Shown: piece by piece, positions 15,201 to 30,100 of the stretch | How positions within the stretch are numbered: the stretch's first letter is position 1 | Layout: every line of letters starts with the position of its first letter | DNA from: Lichenostomus cassidix | Taxonomy: Eukaryota; Chordata; Aves; Passeriformes; Meliphagidae | Length of the DNA: 64,000 nt | Direction: 5' to 3' | Assembly: GCA_008360975.2 (NCBI GenBank) | Contig: CM039182.1 | Location: 30,632,566 to 30,696,565, forward strand | The notes under the pieces: model-generated | The model's database searches: none | The model's input: the letters and a program-made list of their open reading frames with translations, nothing else | Told to the model about the DNA's origin: nothing | Position numbers and translations under genes: made by a program

Positions 15201-17743
15201 AATGTGCCATAGTCAGTTCAGAATTTCAGTGCTTAAATCTAGAAAATAGAGAGCAAGTGTATTTGCCTTTATAAAATATTTGAACATCTAAACTAATAAA
15301 ATTTCTATAACTTGAACAGTAGAAAGACCCCCATGGGATTTATTTTCATGGTAAAACCATGCTCCAATTACATTTTTCATTTTTTATAGTTGCTTGCATT
15401 TTGCTTTATTTTTATTCAATTCCATTATTCCAAGCTGAACCAAAATTTGCTTGTAATTCACTTTTAATTTCAAGTTACTTTTAAGCTATTGAACCCCAAA
15501 ATTATATGTATCACTTGGATTTTCCCATCAAAAATCTGAACACCTGCACAAACCATATTTTCCTGTAGAGTGTAACATGGATTCCCCCAAACCAACATTT
15601 GATGTCATATTTCAGTGGAAATATCTAGACAATCAATAATATCACTAGAGGTCACGAAACTGTCATTTCCTTTTCAAAGATTCTATGTAATTGTTTTCCA
15701 TTTGGTACGACATTTATATTTCAGTAATTTAGTTTTCATCTCCAGATATGACTTTGTCTCCTACGATTGCTTTGCTTATCACCTACATTGTGTGCAAACG
15801 ATTGCACTCCACACTTCAGTTTTGGGGAGCTTTTCTGGTCGTTGTGCAAAACTGTGTGGGGGCAGGTAAAGCCTTCTTGTAGGTTTGTTTTTTTAAAGTG
15901 CTTGGTTTTCACATACTCCAAGTAACACAAGAACTTTCATTTGTGGTACCTTAATGTGCTTTTTTAAACAAAAATAATAATTTTTTTCTCCCTCTTGAGG
16001 ATATGTAAAGGATAAAATAAAGCCATATTCACACATGGCTTTCTGGGAAACTTGCTTTAGGTTTCACATGTACCAAATTATGTATTTTGCTGAAACTTTT
16101 TAGAGGAAGCAGAAAATGAATTTGCAAGAACAGAAAGGCAGCCATTCCCATGGTTCTCATATTCTACTTTTCAACAAAAGCCACATTGGCTCCTAAAGTC
16201 TGCTTTGAAGGGGATACACCAGCTTACAGTTGTCTCTAGATATCTGCCTAAGAGGGACAGAGGGCTGTATATTCCAAAAAGCCTCTGGGTTAAGATGACC
16301 TAGGGAAGTTCAGGAACTATTGTGGCTCTGCTGAAACCCTGCAAGAATTCTGGCTGTGCCATTGTGCAATGTTCTATGTCATCAATACCCAGATAACTCA
16401 CTTTCATGCCATGCTCGACCACCACCAAAAAAATTGACATGTTCCAGGATACACAGTGGTGCCACAGCTTATTTGGAAACAATCATCTGGGTTTATGCCT
16501 TGCCTGCCAACACTGAAAGTGCATTTGTTCTGAATATAGTAGCTCAGCTTGTCCAAGTGTAATCATTTTAATGCACGGCCTCTGCCTGAAGAATGCATTG
16601 CTTCTGCCTTGCCACCAGCCCCTGATTTGTTGTCTGTGTGGTGTGGAGCATGCATTCTTTGCTTGATGGGATTTTAATATAGCTATGACTCTTACTAGTT
16701 CCCAGAGGTTACATTTTGCCGTGTATCTTTTTGATCTGTGTTTTTCCTGTCTGTTGGTGGCATATCTATGCCTTTTTCAATAAAAGCAAAAGTTTCAAAC
16801 TAATTATTTTTTTACAGATCATTAGCATTTTGCCTTCCTGTTTAAGCTCTTAGTTACACCTTGGTTACAGACACTTGGTTACCCTTGAAACTTCACCAAA
16901 ACTTCAGTCAATTCCTCCTCTGTTTTCAAGACCCAAAGCATTTTTGTTGCACACATAAATCAGCCTGGTTCAGACAGCGCTGGGAACGTTTGTATATCTT
17001 GGAAATTAGGCTTTCCATTTTACAAACCTCCATGGACATACATAAATTTCTTTTAAACTTGACATTATTAGTGAGAGGATTATTAAGAGTAAGCCCCTAA
17101 GAGCCCAGCTAGTGTTTAGGTAAAGAATAGGTACAAACAATATTTCTGAACTTCTAAGGGCATTACTTTAATAGTCTACCTCCAGAACTGAGTGAGGAGG
17201 TGACAGTACTTCTTAATCAAACATGAGTGACCAGCTTTGGAAAAACAGAAAAATCAATGTGCTCCAAAAATATTTTTATAGAAATGAAAATGCAAGAGAA
17301 ACTGAGAGCTCACATTCAAATATCAAGTTTTCAAGGAACTTAAACTAGTTAAAGAAGAGGTATTTGTGCATATATGGAAGCACTCTGGAGGAGGGAATCT
17401 GGTGCCTACTTCCCATTTGATCTAGCAGTTATTTGTAACGGCTTCCAAGTATTCTAGTTCTCTAACAAGATTAATTCTGAGCACAGAAACGCATCTATAT
17501 TAGGCAATACATGTGATATAGAGGACTTATTAAAAAAACAAAGTCATCTTCACTCAAAAACTTGGCTGGTGGTCACAGCTGTAGAGAAATGTTTAAAAAT
17601 CTTTGCAAATTATTGTCTATGAAACATCCCTGAAGAGGAGTCCATTTCCTTTAATAGCTTCCAGATGTGATATTAAGAACAGGGGATCCCTGAAGCTGAT
17701 CTATCTAATTTATAGCTTGAATATTTTCTTCTCCATGTTAAGA
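12207..17743. other. Intergenic DNA, nothing recognised
   Basis: No coding exon, RNA gene or clear transposon is recognised. An A15 run lies at 14414-14428, and the surrounding sequence is AT-rich. ORFs up to about 98 codons exist on both strands, but none shows domain-like composition or plausible splice partners. Confidence 0.55.
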
Positions 17744-18071
17744 GAATGAACGGATGAGGTTGGAAGGGACCAGAGTGGTCCAACCTCCCTGCTCAAGCAG
17801 GGTCATCCTAGAGCACATGGCGCAGGATTGTGTCCAGATAGTTCTTGAGTGAGGGAGACTCCACAACATCTCTAGGCAACATATTCCAGTGCAAGGTCAG
17901 GTCACCTGCACAGTAAAGAAGTTCTTCCTCATATTCAGGTGGAATTTCCTGTGCATCAGTCTCTGCCCATTGCGTTGTGTCCCATTGCTGGGCACCATCT
18001 AGAACCCGCCTCCATCATCTTGACACCCTCCCTTTGGGTACTTGTAGACATCCCTTCTCTGCAGTCTCTTG
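17744..18071 (-). repeat. CR1 LINE fragment, antisense orientation
   Basis: Reading the plus strand, the order is characteristic of reverse-complemented CR1 3' sequence. A 'gaggttggaagggacca' block is followed by 'caacctccctgctcaagcag', then 'gagactccacaacatctct', 'gaagttcttcctcat', and the 'cattgcgttgtgtcccattg' segment. It is about 330 bp, 5'-truncated, and lacks a recognisable terminal octamer because its 3' tail is eroded. The element is dead. Confidence 0.85.
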
Positions 18072-21000
18072 CTGTGGTACTACACAGCAATGCAATGCTG
18101 TAAAAGGCCATGTATACTCAATTCCACAAGCTATTGCTAAAAATGAGACACCTATGAAAATCATGCTCATAAAAAAAAAAATACAGGAGCTATTGCACTT
18201 CTGAAATGTGGTACTGACCTTGGCAGCAATTTTCCCATTGGTGAATTACTGTTAAGAGGTCCTTTTATCCAAAAACTTAACAAAGATTTTTGCTTACGCC
18301 AAGTGGCTGATGCATGGGTTTCAGACCAGAGGCACTCATCTTTTCTCCCTCAGAGGTTCCACATGGGCTCAGCATATTTTAGAGCAATGAAGAAAAAGGA
18401 ATACATTTTTGCACATTTTTTTATGAATACTAAACTCACAGCAGGCAAGATCCTTTTGCATCAGCAAAGTCTTCACCACTGCTTTTTCTGTGGAGTTTTA
18501 TCCAATTTATTGCTGATTTACCCTTTTCTTTTAAGAGTACTTAGGCAATATCAAAAAGGTTTCTTTATTGTCCTTTATTAAAAAATGAACAAAATGTTAG
18601 AAGAATGGCTAATCTTTTAAAAGCTGTTCCTAACACAACAGATCATTTAGGATTAGGAATATTTTATTGTACTTTTAATGGAGAAAACAAGGCATATCAG
18701 GACACTATTTATACTGTTTAAGCAGTGTACTTATACCTCAAATTACATTCCTCTGGGGAATCTACACGTATCTATACTTTGTCTTTGCTCTGGTCCATCT
18801 CCATAGCAACATGTTTGTTCCTATGGAGAATCTGGGTGAATAATTTCAAATTGAGCCTGAAAGTTTTGAAACAAGGTTTCAGTTCTCTAAAAAAATAATT
18901 ATGGACAAAAGCAATTTTAAATAACCTAAAAAAATGAACATAATTTTGTCATTGTTTCTCTTACCCTACTCTAGGCATGATTAGCTCTGAAAAATCCTTT
19001 GATCTCTTTCCCGTGATGTTCAGACTGGGAGCAGGCTTATCCACATGACTTCAGCAGCTGCTATAAAATCTGGTGGGGAATTTTTCATTCCAGTTTCAAT
19101 GGCTCACTGTATTCACTAATTATGTTGTTATATACACACATTCCAAGCTTTTACTCAGAATCTGGGATCTACACTTGAAAAAACCCCAACCCTAATAAAC
19201 AAAAATCCCATGAGGAGAGGGGGAAAGAGAACAGGGCAAGATGACTTCAAAATTACTTTCAAAATAATAAAGTTCATTTTAGAGGATCTCTTTAAACTCT
19301 AGCCAGTACCACTTCCTGTTCATATTTGTTGCTGTTCACTCTTTCATCTCAGGGAAAGATTTTATGGCTGAAAACCTTTTATTGCTACAGGATAACAGTG
19401 TTAAACTAGGGTTTTAAAAACAGATAACTGCTCTTTAGCATTAATACTAATGAAACAATTGTTTCCTCATTTCTTCAAATGCATACACTCAGAGAAATAG
19501 ATAAATTGTTTTAAAATATTTCAAAAAAGAAAAAAAAAGGAAGATATTTCCATCAGAACCTGCTGGAAAATAAAATAAATTTAAAAAAAAAATCAGAGGA
19601 AAGAAAACTAAGGGAAAAAGTATCCCTAATTACATATTGTGGATTTTTATAATGATTTTTAATAGATGAGTAAGTCTTTTAAGTCTAGTAATAAAATGAT
19701 CCAGCTAGTTTTTCAGTCTAATAATTTCAGAAATTCTCTTGGAATTGCCAAATTTGTTTGACCAAAGTTAGCTTTCCTGCAATGCACAAAATAACAAGAC
19801 TGAAAATCCTGTGTGTAGACTGGCATAACAGAAAGGATCCTTGTTTTACTTGATTGCTCAGGTGGTGTCAGCCTATTGAATGCAGCTCAGATTATGCCAT
19901 TCATCCAACTTAGCAGAATTACTGCTGCACAGATTGAACAATTTTGCAATATTTTGAGGCAGACCCAACATCTGCATCATCTGGAGATAATGATGCTTTC
20001 GTTCTCTATGCCAGCTATTCAAGTCTTACATCTGATACTCAGAAAGTTTTCACAGATGGTCCATTCCAACCTGCTCTTTTTCTGCTTCCCCTGGGTTTGT
20101 ACTTTTTTAGGCATTTCCCATCTGCCTGCTTTAAAATCTTTAAATAGGTGGAATTTCTTGTGAAAGGAATGGATACTTTTATTCTGCCTCCAAATTCTTT
20201 CCCAATGATGCCACATGCACATTAGAGCTGGCACGCCCTACTTTGAAAAGAAGCATAAAGTTAAGAAGAAAAATATGGACCTGTTTTATATAATAGTGAG
20301 TCACTGCTGCATTTCAGTCACAGGCTACAGACAATAAAAGAGAAATGAAGTGTCAATGATTTAATTGGGAGTAATAGACAAAAGCTGTGTAGAGGCAGCC
20401 TCATTTCTTTTCAACTGAAAAAACCATGCTCATTTACAGGATAGGTGCCCTGCCATCAGCCAATGAAGACAATTTAAAAATCTATGTGGCCTAAGTAAAC
20501 AGGACATACAATTATGGAAGTGGTTCCTCAATATCACTCAGAACAATATGCTTGAATCATACAAAGAAACCTGAGAAATAGGTACAGAGTAAAGAAGGAT
20601 GGTATCATTCATTTATAATTAAAATGTTGAAAGAAATAAATTCCTATTCCACAGGGGGGAAGAAAAAGAAATGTAGCAGTATCCATAACAATTAATTGTT
20701 AATAATTCAAGCCTAGTTTTCCTAGTTCAGCTAGGTAAAAAAAGGAGCACAGAAAAGGGTGGCATTGTTTGGAACCGAGATTGGCTTTCTGTAAGAAAAA
20801 TGGTGTGTGCAACCATTCAGATTTCAGATTGTGATCCACTTGATTTCAGTGGAAACTAGAAGGAAAATCAGCTCCTGCCTAAGCCAGATATCCAAAATTA
20901 CATTGGTCAGTTCCAAGTTACTTTGAATCCAGGCCATTTTTAAAAATCTGTTTCAGTATATTGCAGTCCACTCATATTTGTAATTCAGTACTACTGTTGG

Positions 21001-24000
21001 AAAACGCTATGAACACCTGCAGAAAGAAAGAGGAGCATATTCACCAGAATTAAAGGTACTGAAAACAAATTATTACTCAGGTTTGGGCAGTGTTAGTGTT
21101 TTCTGTCCTAAACCCCAAGCTGATAAATATATCCTGTAATGTAACATCTGTGTACCATACCACCATGAAAACCATGGGCATTCATCAATTCAGTGGAATA
21201 TAAATTTCAAAAACAAGACAGTGAAGTACTGAAAGATGTTTTTTATGTCATATGATGATAGGAGAATTAACAAGCAAGCCAGGAATAAAACAGTGAAATG
21301 TGAGAAAAAACATCAGATTCATTTCAATAAATTACAGTGGCTATCAAGTCTCACAGGAAGTTTTTAAAAAACTGGTGGATAGATACTTCAATGAGGCATT
21401 ATTAAAAGGCTAAAAGTCTTTTCCCAACAGAACAACATTTGGAGACTCCCCATCTAAAAGCAAAAAGTCATGGATAAATAATTTCTTCTCTCCAAATCCA
21501 TGAATTGTCTCTAAATGTGTGGAGACATCATAGGAAGCCCCTGGGAATACTGTACATGCTTTTGATCACATAATTGCAATATGACTTTTAAGTGTGGTTA
21601 TACTGGAATCTGTATCATACTGGAGGTTGTATGAGGCTACAAAGGATAAGAGTTGAACAGCTAATGAATTGAGCAAAATTAACCAGGTTACTATTTTTGG
21701 GACTGCATATATTCTGTATAATTGCATCCCACTCTAAATAAACATGACACTGTCCTCATGAAGGACACAGTGGTGTGTCATGTTATAGTAGGTTCTTTCC
21801 AGAAACATCTTCCTATATATCTGTTAAAGAAAGTCAAGCTAGAGGAATGTCCTTTGCACTTGCAAGATAATATGAAAACAAATAAAGTGTTTTAAATCCT
21901 GTAGAATTCAATTTCACTTAGCTTTTGCATATACAAGTTTTACTTTAAAAGAGTAAAATTAGTTTTATAGAGTCAGAATAAGGCACAACATATTATACCA
22001 TTTTTTTAAGAGACAGGTTGACATTCCCAAAATGGTAAACTAAAAGTTAGGACACTTTTCCAGTGTTTGAAGCTTGTTAATCCAGGATATGCCTTAACTG
22101 GTATATTAGCTTTTCCACCTTGGGTTAGAGAACTTTTATCCAGAATGAACTATCCAAGCTTATGTATCACCAAAACATATTATGGTTTCAAAAGAGAAAA
22201 AAAATATTACAGTTAACTTCTTGATGGCTCTATGGAGAGGAATCAAGAGCATGTTATTGACTGTTAGGATAGGACCCAGCTAACTGGGGATAATGTTAAC
22301 AATCAGAAAAACTGCTTCCTGTGGAGCATCCATAAGGAATGGATGCTAAAGAATGAATCAGCCAAATGTAAATTTGCATCAATTAGCCAAAAAAATGAAC
22401 CCTTTAGATTCCTCAACACTCTTTCAACTCTTCTTGGTTGGCTTTATCGCAGACTTCTTATTCACCATGAAAAATCATCTAGTTGACAGCATGGTCTTAA
22501 GTGATGAACATTAGTTACAACTTTTACATTTCACACTAAACACAGACACACTCATTCACACAAAATCCTTTACGTGCACCATTACATACACTGGTAGATT
22601 TTACGTGAGAAACATATAAGAAGATAGACCAAAATGTGCCAACATAATAACAAAGCTACATAGTTACAAATTATGTCCCTGTCAACATTTTCTAAAGTCT
22701 ACCCATTGCATTGAGTACACCATGGATCATGCATTTCTCCATAGAAGTTCTTCCTAAGCAGCTGTTCCTGAAAAGGTTTACCTAGAAATGTAGGTGCAAT
22801 TTCTGCATTTTCTATTTCATCACCTCCTCTGTGGCTCTGGCCCTCTGTTGTGTTTTGTTTACAGAATAGGAACACTTGTGCTTTAGTGTTTCCCTCCATT
22901 TAATACTGCTGTATAGCAGGCTGATGGTGTTGTCTAATTTGAAAGCCTTGGCCACTTAAAACGTAGCTGTCAGCAGCAGTTGCTAAGAAACTACAACTTA
23001 ACTCTTTCAAACACAGTATTGCTAAAGCGCAATTACCCACACCTGCTATTATTATTTATATGAGCTAATGTGTAATTCCTTCTTCACCACACTGGACACG
23101 TCCTCTCTTACCTCCCATTTCATAAAGCCCCTTCTTTCTGGTAATGTGTGAGATCACTCCTCATCTCATCCAAACATTTCAAACCACCCTCATATCCCAA
23201 ATATTCCCCAAGCAGGGAAATGTGCCACAAAACATCTTAGTGTGGCTCAGAACGAGAGCACATAAATGCCCAGCTGGTCACTGTCACTTAGAAAACCCTT
23301 ATTATGAGACAGAGCCTCCAAATAAATTTTCCCCCAAGAGAGACTGCATGTTTGAATTGGAGTGGATGGGCATTTTTTACTTGAAGAAAATGTTTATAAA
23401 GTAAAAAAATATTTAGCTAAAAAGTAAGTGGACCATTTAATAACTCTGCTTCTACTAAGACAATCTCCAGAGTTTTGATATATGAACAAATAGAATGCCA
23501 GTAATAAGGAATATACATGCAAGAGGAGTGGGCGTCTTATGGGTAGAAAACTTTTGTCCTTACCTTTTTTTATCTTGTAAGCATCAATTGGTGCCTGTTG
23601 AATAAAAATGGCATCTTTTATGGTATTTTGGCAGTATTCCACATCAGCTCAGCCCATTCTGTCTACTGTTCTTCTAAAGTAATTTCAACCATGTGAACTA
23701 GATGCTGCCTTCTTTGCTTTTGGGAGGTGAATGCAAGCCTCTTGGAACCAGTCAAGCAGGGACATGAATGAGAGGAGGTTTGGGCCAGATAATGGGGGTG
23801 AACAATTAAAATGCAAAGAATTTGTAAAGCTTGATGCTTGCAGTTTTTCTGCAGCCTGAGGTATGCAGCAGTGCATGGGAGTAAGGGGGAACAACCTTAA
23901 GAAAAGCATGGCACCTCTCCACAGGTGGGAACAGACAGCCTTGTTCACCTCTTCCTTTCCATTCTGTTTCTACTCAGACCTAGCTAGACACAAACCAGAG

Positions 24001-26940
24001 AACAGGCTCTGCAGGGAGGCAACTGTATTAGCCCCAGTCCAGCTATGTTATATTACAGCTGTATTTCTTCTGAAGAGACCCTTGCTTGCATCTGAAGGTT
24101 CAGAAATACTGGAAATGGGGCTTGCATATATCTCCAGTCCTTCACATGGGATCACACAAAATAGAAGATATGAAAAGCAAAAAAAAGAAAAAAGAGAGAA
24201 GGGAAAATGAAGACAAAATTATCTTCTTAGCTAATAAATACACTCAGGTAGTCCTTATATATTGACAAGCTTCTTAAAAGTAAGATATTCTAATGTAAAT
24301 CTAGTTAGTCACTAGTCATTTAAGTTAAACTACTTGATTTTTAACATCTGGTTCATAGTCAGGGTACAAGTCTTTCTCTCAATGCTGTATTTGAGTATTT
24401 GTCCTGCACATACGCAGGTTTTTGGCACAGCAATTTTGAACATTTGAACCTCTCTGTGGGGTGGTGAGGCGATGTATCCCGCTTTAGACTGCAGAGGTAA
24501 ACAATATGATTTGTAGCTGCATGTGATTGTTAATTATGCAAAGAAAAACATTGGGAACAGTACAGTAAACAAATGCGGTTGTTTGTAAATCTCTCATTCT
24601 CTAGTTTTAACTTCCAAACTACATAATACAAATGCAGTCATATTTTCTCATATGAAAATGAGAGTAATTAACAAAAAAAAAAACCAAAACACAAAAGCAA
24701 GTTCTGCATCAAAAGATATCATTGTGCAGTTATTTGTAAAAACAAAGATGAATTTTTTCCCCTAAGGGAGTCCCTTGAGCCTATAGTTTCTTTCAAAGAG
24801 TTTTATTTTCACTAACAAACATTTTGATAGCTCTAGATAACTTAAGAGCATATTCTTAGAACATTTTTATCACATCTACTGCATAAATGCACAATGTAAG
24901 CTCGGGATAGTCCTTTTTATGAAAAACCCACAACCCACCATTTTCACAAAACTCTGATTTAGAGTGCAATGAGAATAATAAGTTGGAACTGTAAGTCCTG
25001 AAGATATCATTTGAATGACCACCTTTGGAGATACTCTGGAGGCTTGCAGAGGCATTTCAGTGTGGGAGAGGAAGGGGACCAGCAGCCTGCTGCTGTGATG
25101 GCCATGGGGCAGAGGAGGCACATGCTAAGAGACCAACAAGGGTTTCCAATCTCCACCCAGATCTGGACACAAGTTATCATTCATATTCTGAGCACAACAT
25201 GAAGGCACTATATTGAAATCCATTTTTATAATAAATTTATTGATTTGAGGAAGACATTGGGATTTAGGGTGTGCTTTAAGAGTTCTTTGAAGGGAGCAGA
25301 GTTTGGTGGAAGGGCTACAGACTGCAGAGAGTCCCAGGTGTACTCCTGTATATCCAGACATATCCAGCTCTTTAAAAATTGTTTCACCTGCAGGACTTTT
25401 TATTTGTTTTGGAAGGATTAGAAATTCATTCTTCATCATATTCTAGCTAACTGAGGCAGAGACCATAAAACACACTACTAATAAATACAGGGATTCAAAC
25501 TGCAGCCCTTGGCTGCCACCTAAAGGTTTGCTATATTCCTTTAGAGGGACACCAACAGACTCCATTCCTGTGTTTGGAATGGCAAAATGCTAGTCTACTA
25601 TTGTTACAGGCAACCTCTGTGGTAACTATTACTAAAAGACATTTAAGGGAAAAAATATCTGTTCTAAAAAAACCCCTAAAAAACACCAAAGAAGGAAAAA
25701 GCCCTAGGTAGTTCAACAGTAGTACAGAGCGAATAATTTCTTCCCTCTGCATACACTTTGAATTTGAAAGACAACCTAAAATCTTTCAAAAAAAATAGCA
25801 TGCTACTTTGTTTTGATAAAAGAAGATAGCCAGAACAAAGAAACAAAACAAAAGAAAACATAAACTGCTGAGAAATGGATGGCTCAAGAACAAAAAAAAG
25901 GGGGTGGTGTTCCCAGCCACTATTTGGGTAACACAGCTGGGGGCAGTAGGCAGTTTGTGTAGGTCTTACGCTCTCCACAGAGGAGAGATTGCTCTCTCTA
26001 GGCACTCTGGAAAATCAAGCCACTTGAAAATAGCACGAGTTGAGATGGAAAAGAAAATCCTGGCCAGGGCTCCTTTTGGCACCAACAGGCAGAATTCTGC
26101 TGCAATTCTCTAGTTAGCTACAACTATCTATGATTGTCAGCAATTAAATCAAAATCAAAATTCCTTATTCACAGTGTCTGCACTAGGTGGGCAATACATG
26201 AAGTTTAATCCTGATTTACACATCCAACTCCATTTTGATTTTCTACAGGACCCGATTTGTTTTATTTTTGGTTCATCCTCTCCTCTTACAGGAGTGACAC
26301 CTCTCATGTTCTTACAGGGATTTGGACTGACCAACTGACAATAATGCGCTGAAAAATCAACCAAAAATCTACAGAGAACTGGTGGTTTCCACCCACACAT
26401 GGGAAGAAGCTTAGTGACAGCATCATCTTGGCCTCCATTGCAAAAATGAAAACCCACAAGTCATCAGTAAACTCAAAACTGTGGATTTTCAAGCTGTGAT
26501 TATTATGTACTTGCAGTATTCCCTGCAGGACAGTTAATGGCTAAGGGCAAAAGCTCTAGTCATTCTCTCCTGTCCTTTTGAGTGGGCCATGTGCCTGTGT
26601 CACCTGTGGCACACACAGTTGTATTTGAGGTTATTGCCTGGATCACATCTCTTGCAGTCATTACCTTCCATGGTAGTTATTAGGACAGTTTGTGCGTAGT
26701 AGGTGTCACACTGCCTATGGTGCTGGCCCTTCTCTCTTTTACTTCAGTTTTGCACCTGTACTTTTCTGTTCGGCAAGGTTATGTTTTAGTTTAATTTGAT
26801 GTAATGTAATCCTTACCCCTTTCAGGGTCAGCCAGGACACATCTGCAAATTAACATCCTGCGTTCAACTTTCTCTTCCTAGTCTAAGTCATACAGTTTTG
26901 TTAGTTACCTGTACAAGTGTGGACACTTAGAAGACTCACA
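18072..26940. other. Intergenic DNA, nothing recognised
   Basis: No exon, RNA gene or clear transposon is recognised. ORFs of up to about 115 codons (for example 23863-24210 plus and 25676-26005 minus) show no recognisable protein features and are treated as chance frames. A-rich patches occur near 24670 and 25800-25860. Confidence 0.5.
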
Positions 26941-27111
26941 GAATTTAACTCCAGAAAGAATTGCAACAGTAATCTTTTCTGACCTCCTATATTATACAGG
27001 CTATGTAACTTCATCTAGGAATTTAACATGAACACTTCTGTTTGATCTATAGTCTGTTTCTCATACAACCACTGAGTCTTGAATTCAAGACCATCCATGA
27101 TGGAAAATGGT
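26941..27111 (-). repeat. Possible ancient CR1-type LINE remnant, antisense
   Basis: The phrase around 26980-27003 ('tgacctcctatattatacag') and the later 'gaattcaagaccatccatga' (27081-27100) resemble an old sauropsid CR1 family. In that family, reverse-complement copies read 'ctgacctcctgtataacacagg' and 'catccatgatggagaat'. The copy is strongly diverged, and its boundaries are approximate. It could instead be unrelated AT-rich sequence. Confidence 0.4.
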
Positions 27112-30100
27112 GCCAAAGAAGAAGTTTTATCAGAAATATTTTTCTTCAAACACAGTTAGGATTACAAAATTACTTTGCCATCTCTATTTCTCTGTATCTT
27201 CCAGTGTTCATTAGTGTGCCATGTCACATGAGGATTATTTGCTGGTATAATATCACATTAAATAAATTTTAACGGAACAAATTACTAGCCTGGCTGTAAC
27301 TTAATTTTGTAAAATATTTTCCATTTGAGATAAAAAGATAATGTCTGGCAAATCCTAAGGTAGCTGTGTACTCTATTCAACAATATGCTAACAGTGTGGC
27401 CTTAATTTTGGTCCTCAGTTCACACTGACTTTATGTACTGTTGAACAACTCAATTACTCCAAGACTGCCCCAGCTCAGGCTAGAAGGGTCTGTCCCCAAA
27501 AAATTGGTCTCTGTTTCCTGGCAATACATTAATCCCATAGTCCCTCTCATGCCTTACCCTGACTTTAATCACAGTTGGTACCAGATGCTTCAGCAAAGGT
27601 GGAAATCATATTTAAAGAAACACATCACTGTGCGGCTGCAGGAGAAGTTTCTCAGCAGCCTTAGAAAGTGGTCAGTTCTTGTTCTGAAGCATAAAAGCTT
27701 ACCTTTGTTATGAACTTTTATCCTGGCTAATGTAAAGGCACATTAAATTCATATAAATATCTCATCCATTTCTAAATCAAACAAATTTCTTATCTACAGT
27801 CAACAAATTCCATGAGTTAATTAGACGTTATTTTAGGAAGAATCTTAGCTTTATTGCAGCCTAAAGAATGAACATTAAAACAAATAACTACAGCTCTACT
27901 GTAACCCAGAATTAGACACGACAAGACTTACTGATATGAATAAAAAAAAAAAATTCAGAAGTAGAGATCTCTTTTAGAAGAATGGACGGACGTATGTGAG
28001 GTGCTGCCCAAACATACATGCTCTTAAGCCAAAATGAAAACAATCTAAGAATAAGCGGGATGTCAGAGGTGAGCAGATATATATGCAGATACAAATTTGA
28101 AACAATTACAAAAATTAATAAGTAATTTATTTTTACTATTTCTAAATGTTCCCATCTACCTCCATTCTTTCCTGATTTTGCCATTAAATATTTCTTTCTT
28201 TATTTTAGTTGTCATTTTAGCAGTGTCTTGAGCAGCAACCTGGTGAGAGAGGGGAGGGGCTATGCAGCTAAAAACCACACAGAGAGCATCCAGGCTGTAA
28301 TCTGTACACCAGGTTTCAAGATTGAGGACAGGATCAGATTAAATCCTACCAGAGATGGTCAGAACCTTCAATAATTCTGGAAAAACACCTACTTCCTGTC
28401 CATGTTCGCCATCCCTTCCACCTCCACCCTCTGCCACACACAGAGTTTACCAGTGAGATTTTTCCACTCATAGGCCATTGCTCAATGCACCAGCTTAGCT
28501 ATGGGCAGGAGAAACCATTTGCACTCATCAATCAACCAGTTACAAACTTCTCCTTTTGAACTGTAGGATGCTTTTGAGTCTGATACATACAGGTCATACT
28601 GAGCTAAAAATGAACTTTAATTTCTGTTAAACAACACCAATGCTGTTTATAAACCACAGCTTAACTTTCCCTTTCAACCTCTAACAACTAATTTCCTCAA
28701 AAGTTTCTCAGGAGGAACTTCAATCTTTCAGAAGTCTCAAGAAATATTTCCTATTTACTATCTACTATATTCTACCTACTTTCTACCAGTTCCTTGCAAA
28801 ACATTACATAGAAAACCTCTGGGAAATAACAAGTGAGCTAATGGTTGTAGGGGCAAATGTGGGAATTTTTTCTGAAAACTTTCTAAAATATTTTCAGGCC
28901 TACTGTACTATTACGGAATATTTCATCTGCACATTTGGTAATCCAAGGCCTTAAATCCTGGGGACAGAAAAGGGTGAAATTGCCATGGAAGAAGGATGAG
29001 GAAGAAGCTGCAATGCTGCTTGAGATAGCTGGAAGAGCAGCAGTCGTGACCTTGGGACTCCATTAGGGAAGTGAGAGACAGAGTAGGTGGGGAAAAAAAG
29101 AGGCCTGTAAAGTATGAGGATCCATTCAAAGTGACTGGGGGGAGGGAGGGTGAGAAGAGAGAATAAAAACTTTTTAATGCAAATGAGGAAGAAGGCAGAA
29201 TGGAAGTAGTATCTTCAATTAAAAAAAAAAATGAGGAAGAAGAAAATGAAAACACCTGAGGTGTAATACAGTCACTTGATTGGCACCTATGTTGGCTCTC
29301 AGCATTAAGTGATTACATATCTTTTTCAAGTACCAGAGAGAAAGGTAGGAGACAGACAACAAGATCTGAAGGAAAAGGATGGAGGTAAAATAAAGAAAAA
29401 CACATGGAGGCCAGTGTTCTATGGACAGTTTGAGTGAGCAACAATGACAAAAAAAAGTGTGACTAATGCTAAACTTCACAGTGACTGTTGCTCCTCTGTA
29501 GAAATGAAACTGCTATTTGTGCATGTCACAAACTGTTCTTTGAAACCTGTATTTTCAGAGGGGTTCAGCAGCCTCAGTGTCTGTGGATCTACACCTAAAT
29601 CTATCAAAATTAAACCTGGTCTTCATCCATCCTCCATGGAGCTGGAAATCAACATAGCTTCAATGATGTTATCTCTGTTTTCGGGTGGGCTGCAGTTCTT
29701 TGTGAATATAAAACTAAGTGAAATTATATGCTCTTTTTTCTCTGTTAGTCACTGAAGGAAAACAGGAAAATGGCACACAGATTAGTAATACAGGGTCAGG
29801 TCTTTGGTCCTTCAGGCCAAAGTACCACTGAAATAAGGTTAATGAAATAACTCATCTGGCCTACTATTCTTCTGTCTATTCCTTTCAGAAATCAAGCCAT
29901 GAAGTAATATCTGGAAAGTATTAATGACAACATACAGAAGAATCCCAGGTAAATTTTATACTTTGAAGAGACACCACAGGGGACCTCATCTTTCTGAAGT
30001 CAGAAAGACTCTCAAAACACAATACAGTGTGTTTGTTAAAAGGAAGAAAGCACTTCTGTCTAAAATACCAGTTCCATCACATAAAAATGCATAGTGGAAA

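Noticed and set aside
28923..29255. 110-codon minus-strand Ser/Phe-rich ORF
   Set aside because: It is the complement of a purine-rich tract. The Ser/Phe/Leu bias is explained by composition, and no domain is visible.
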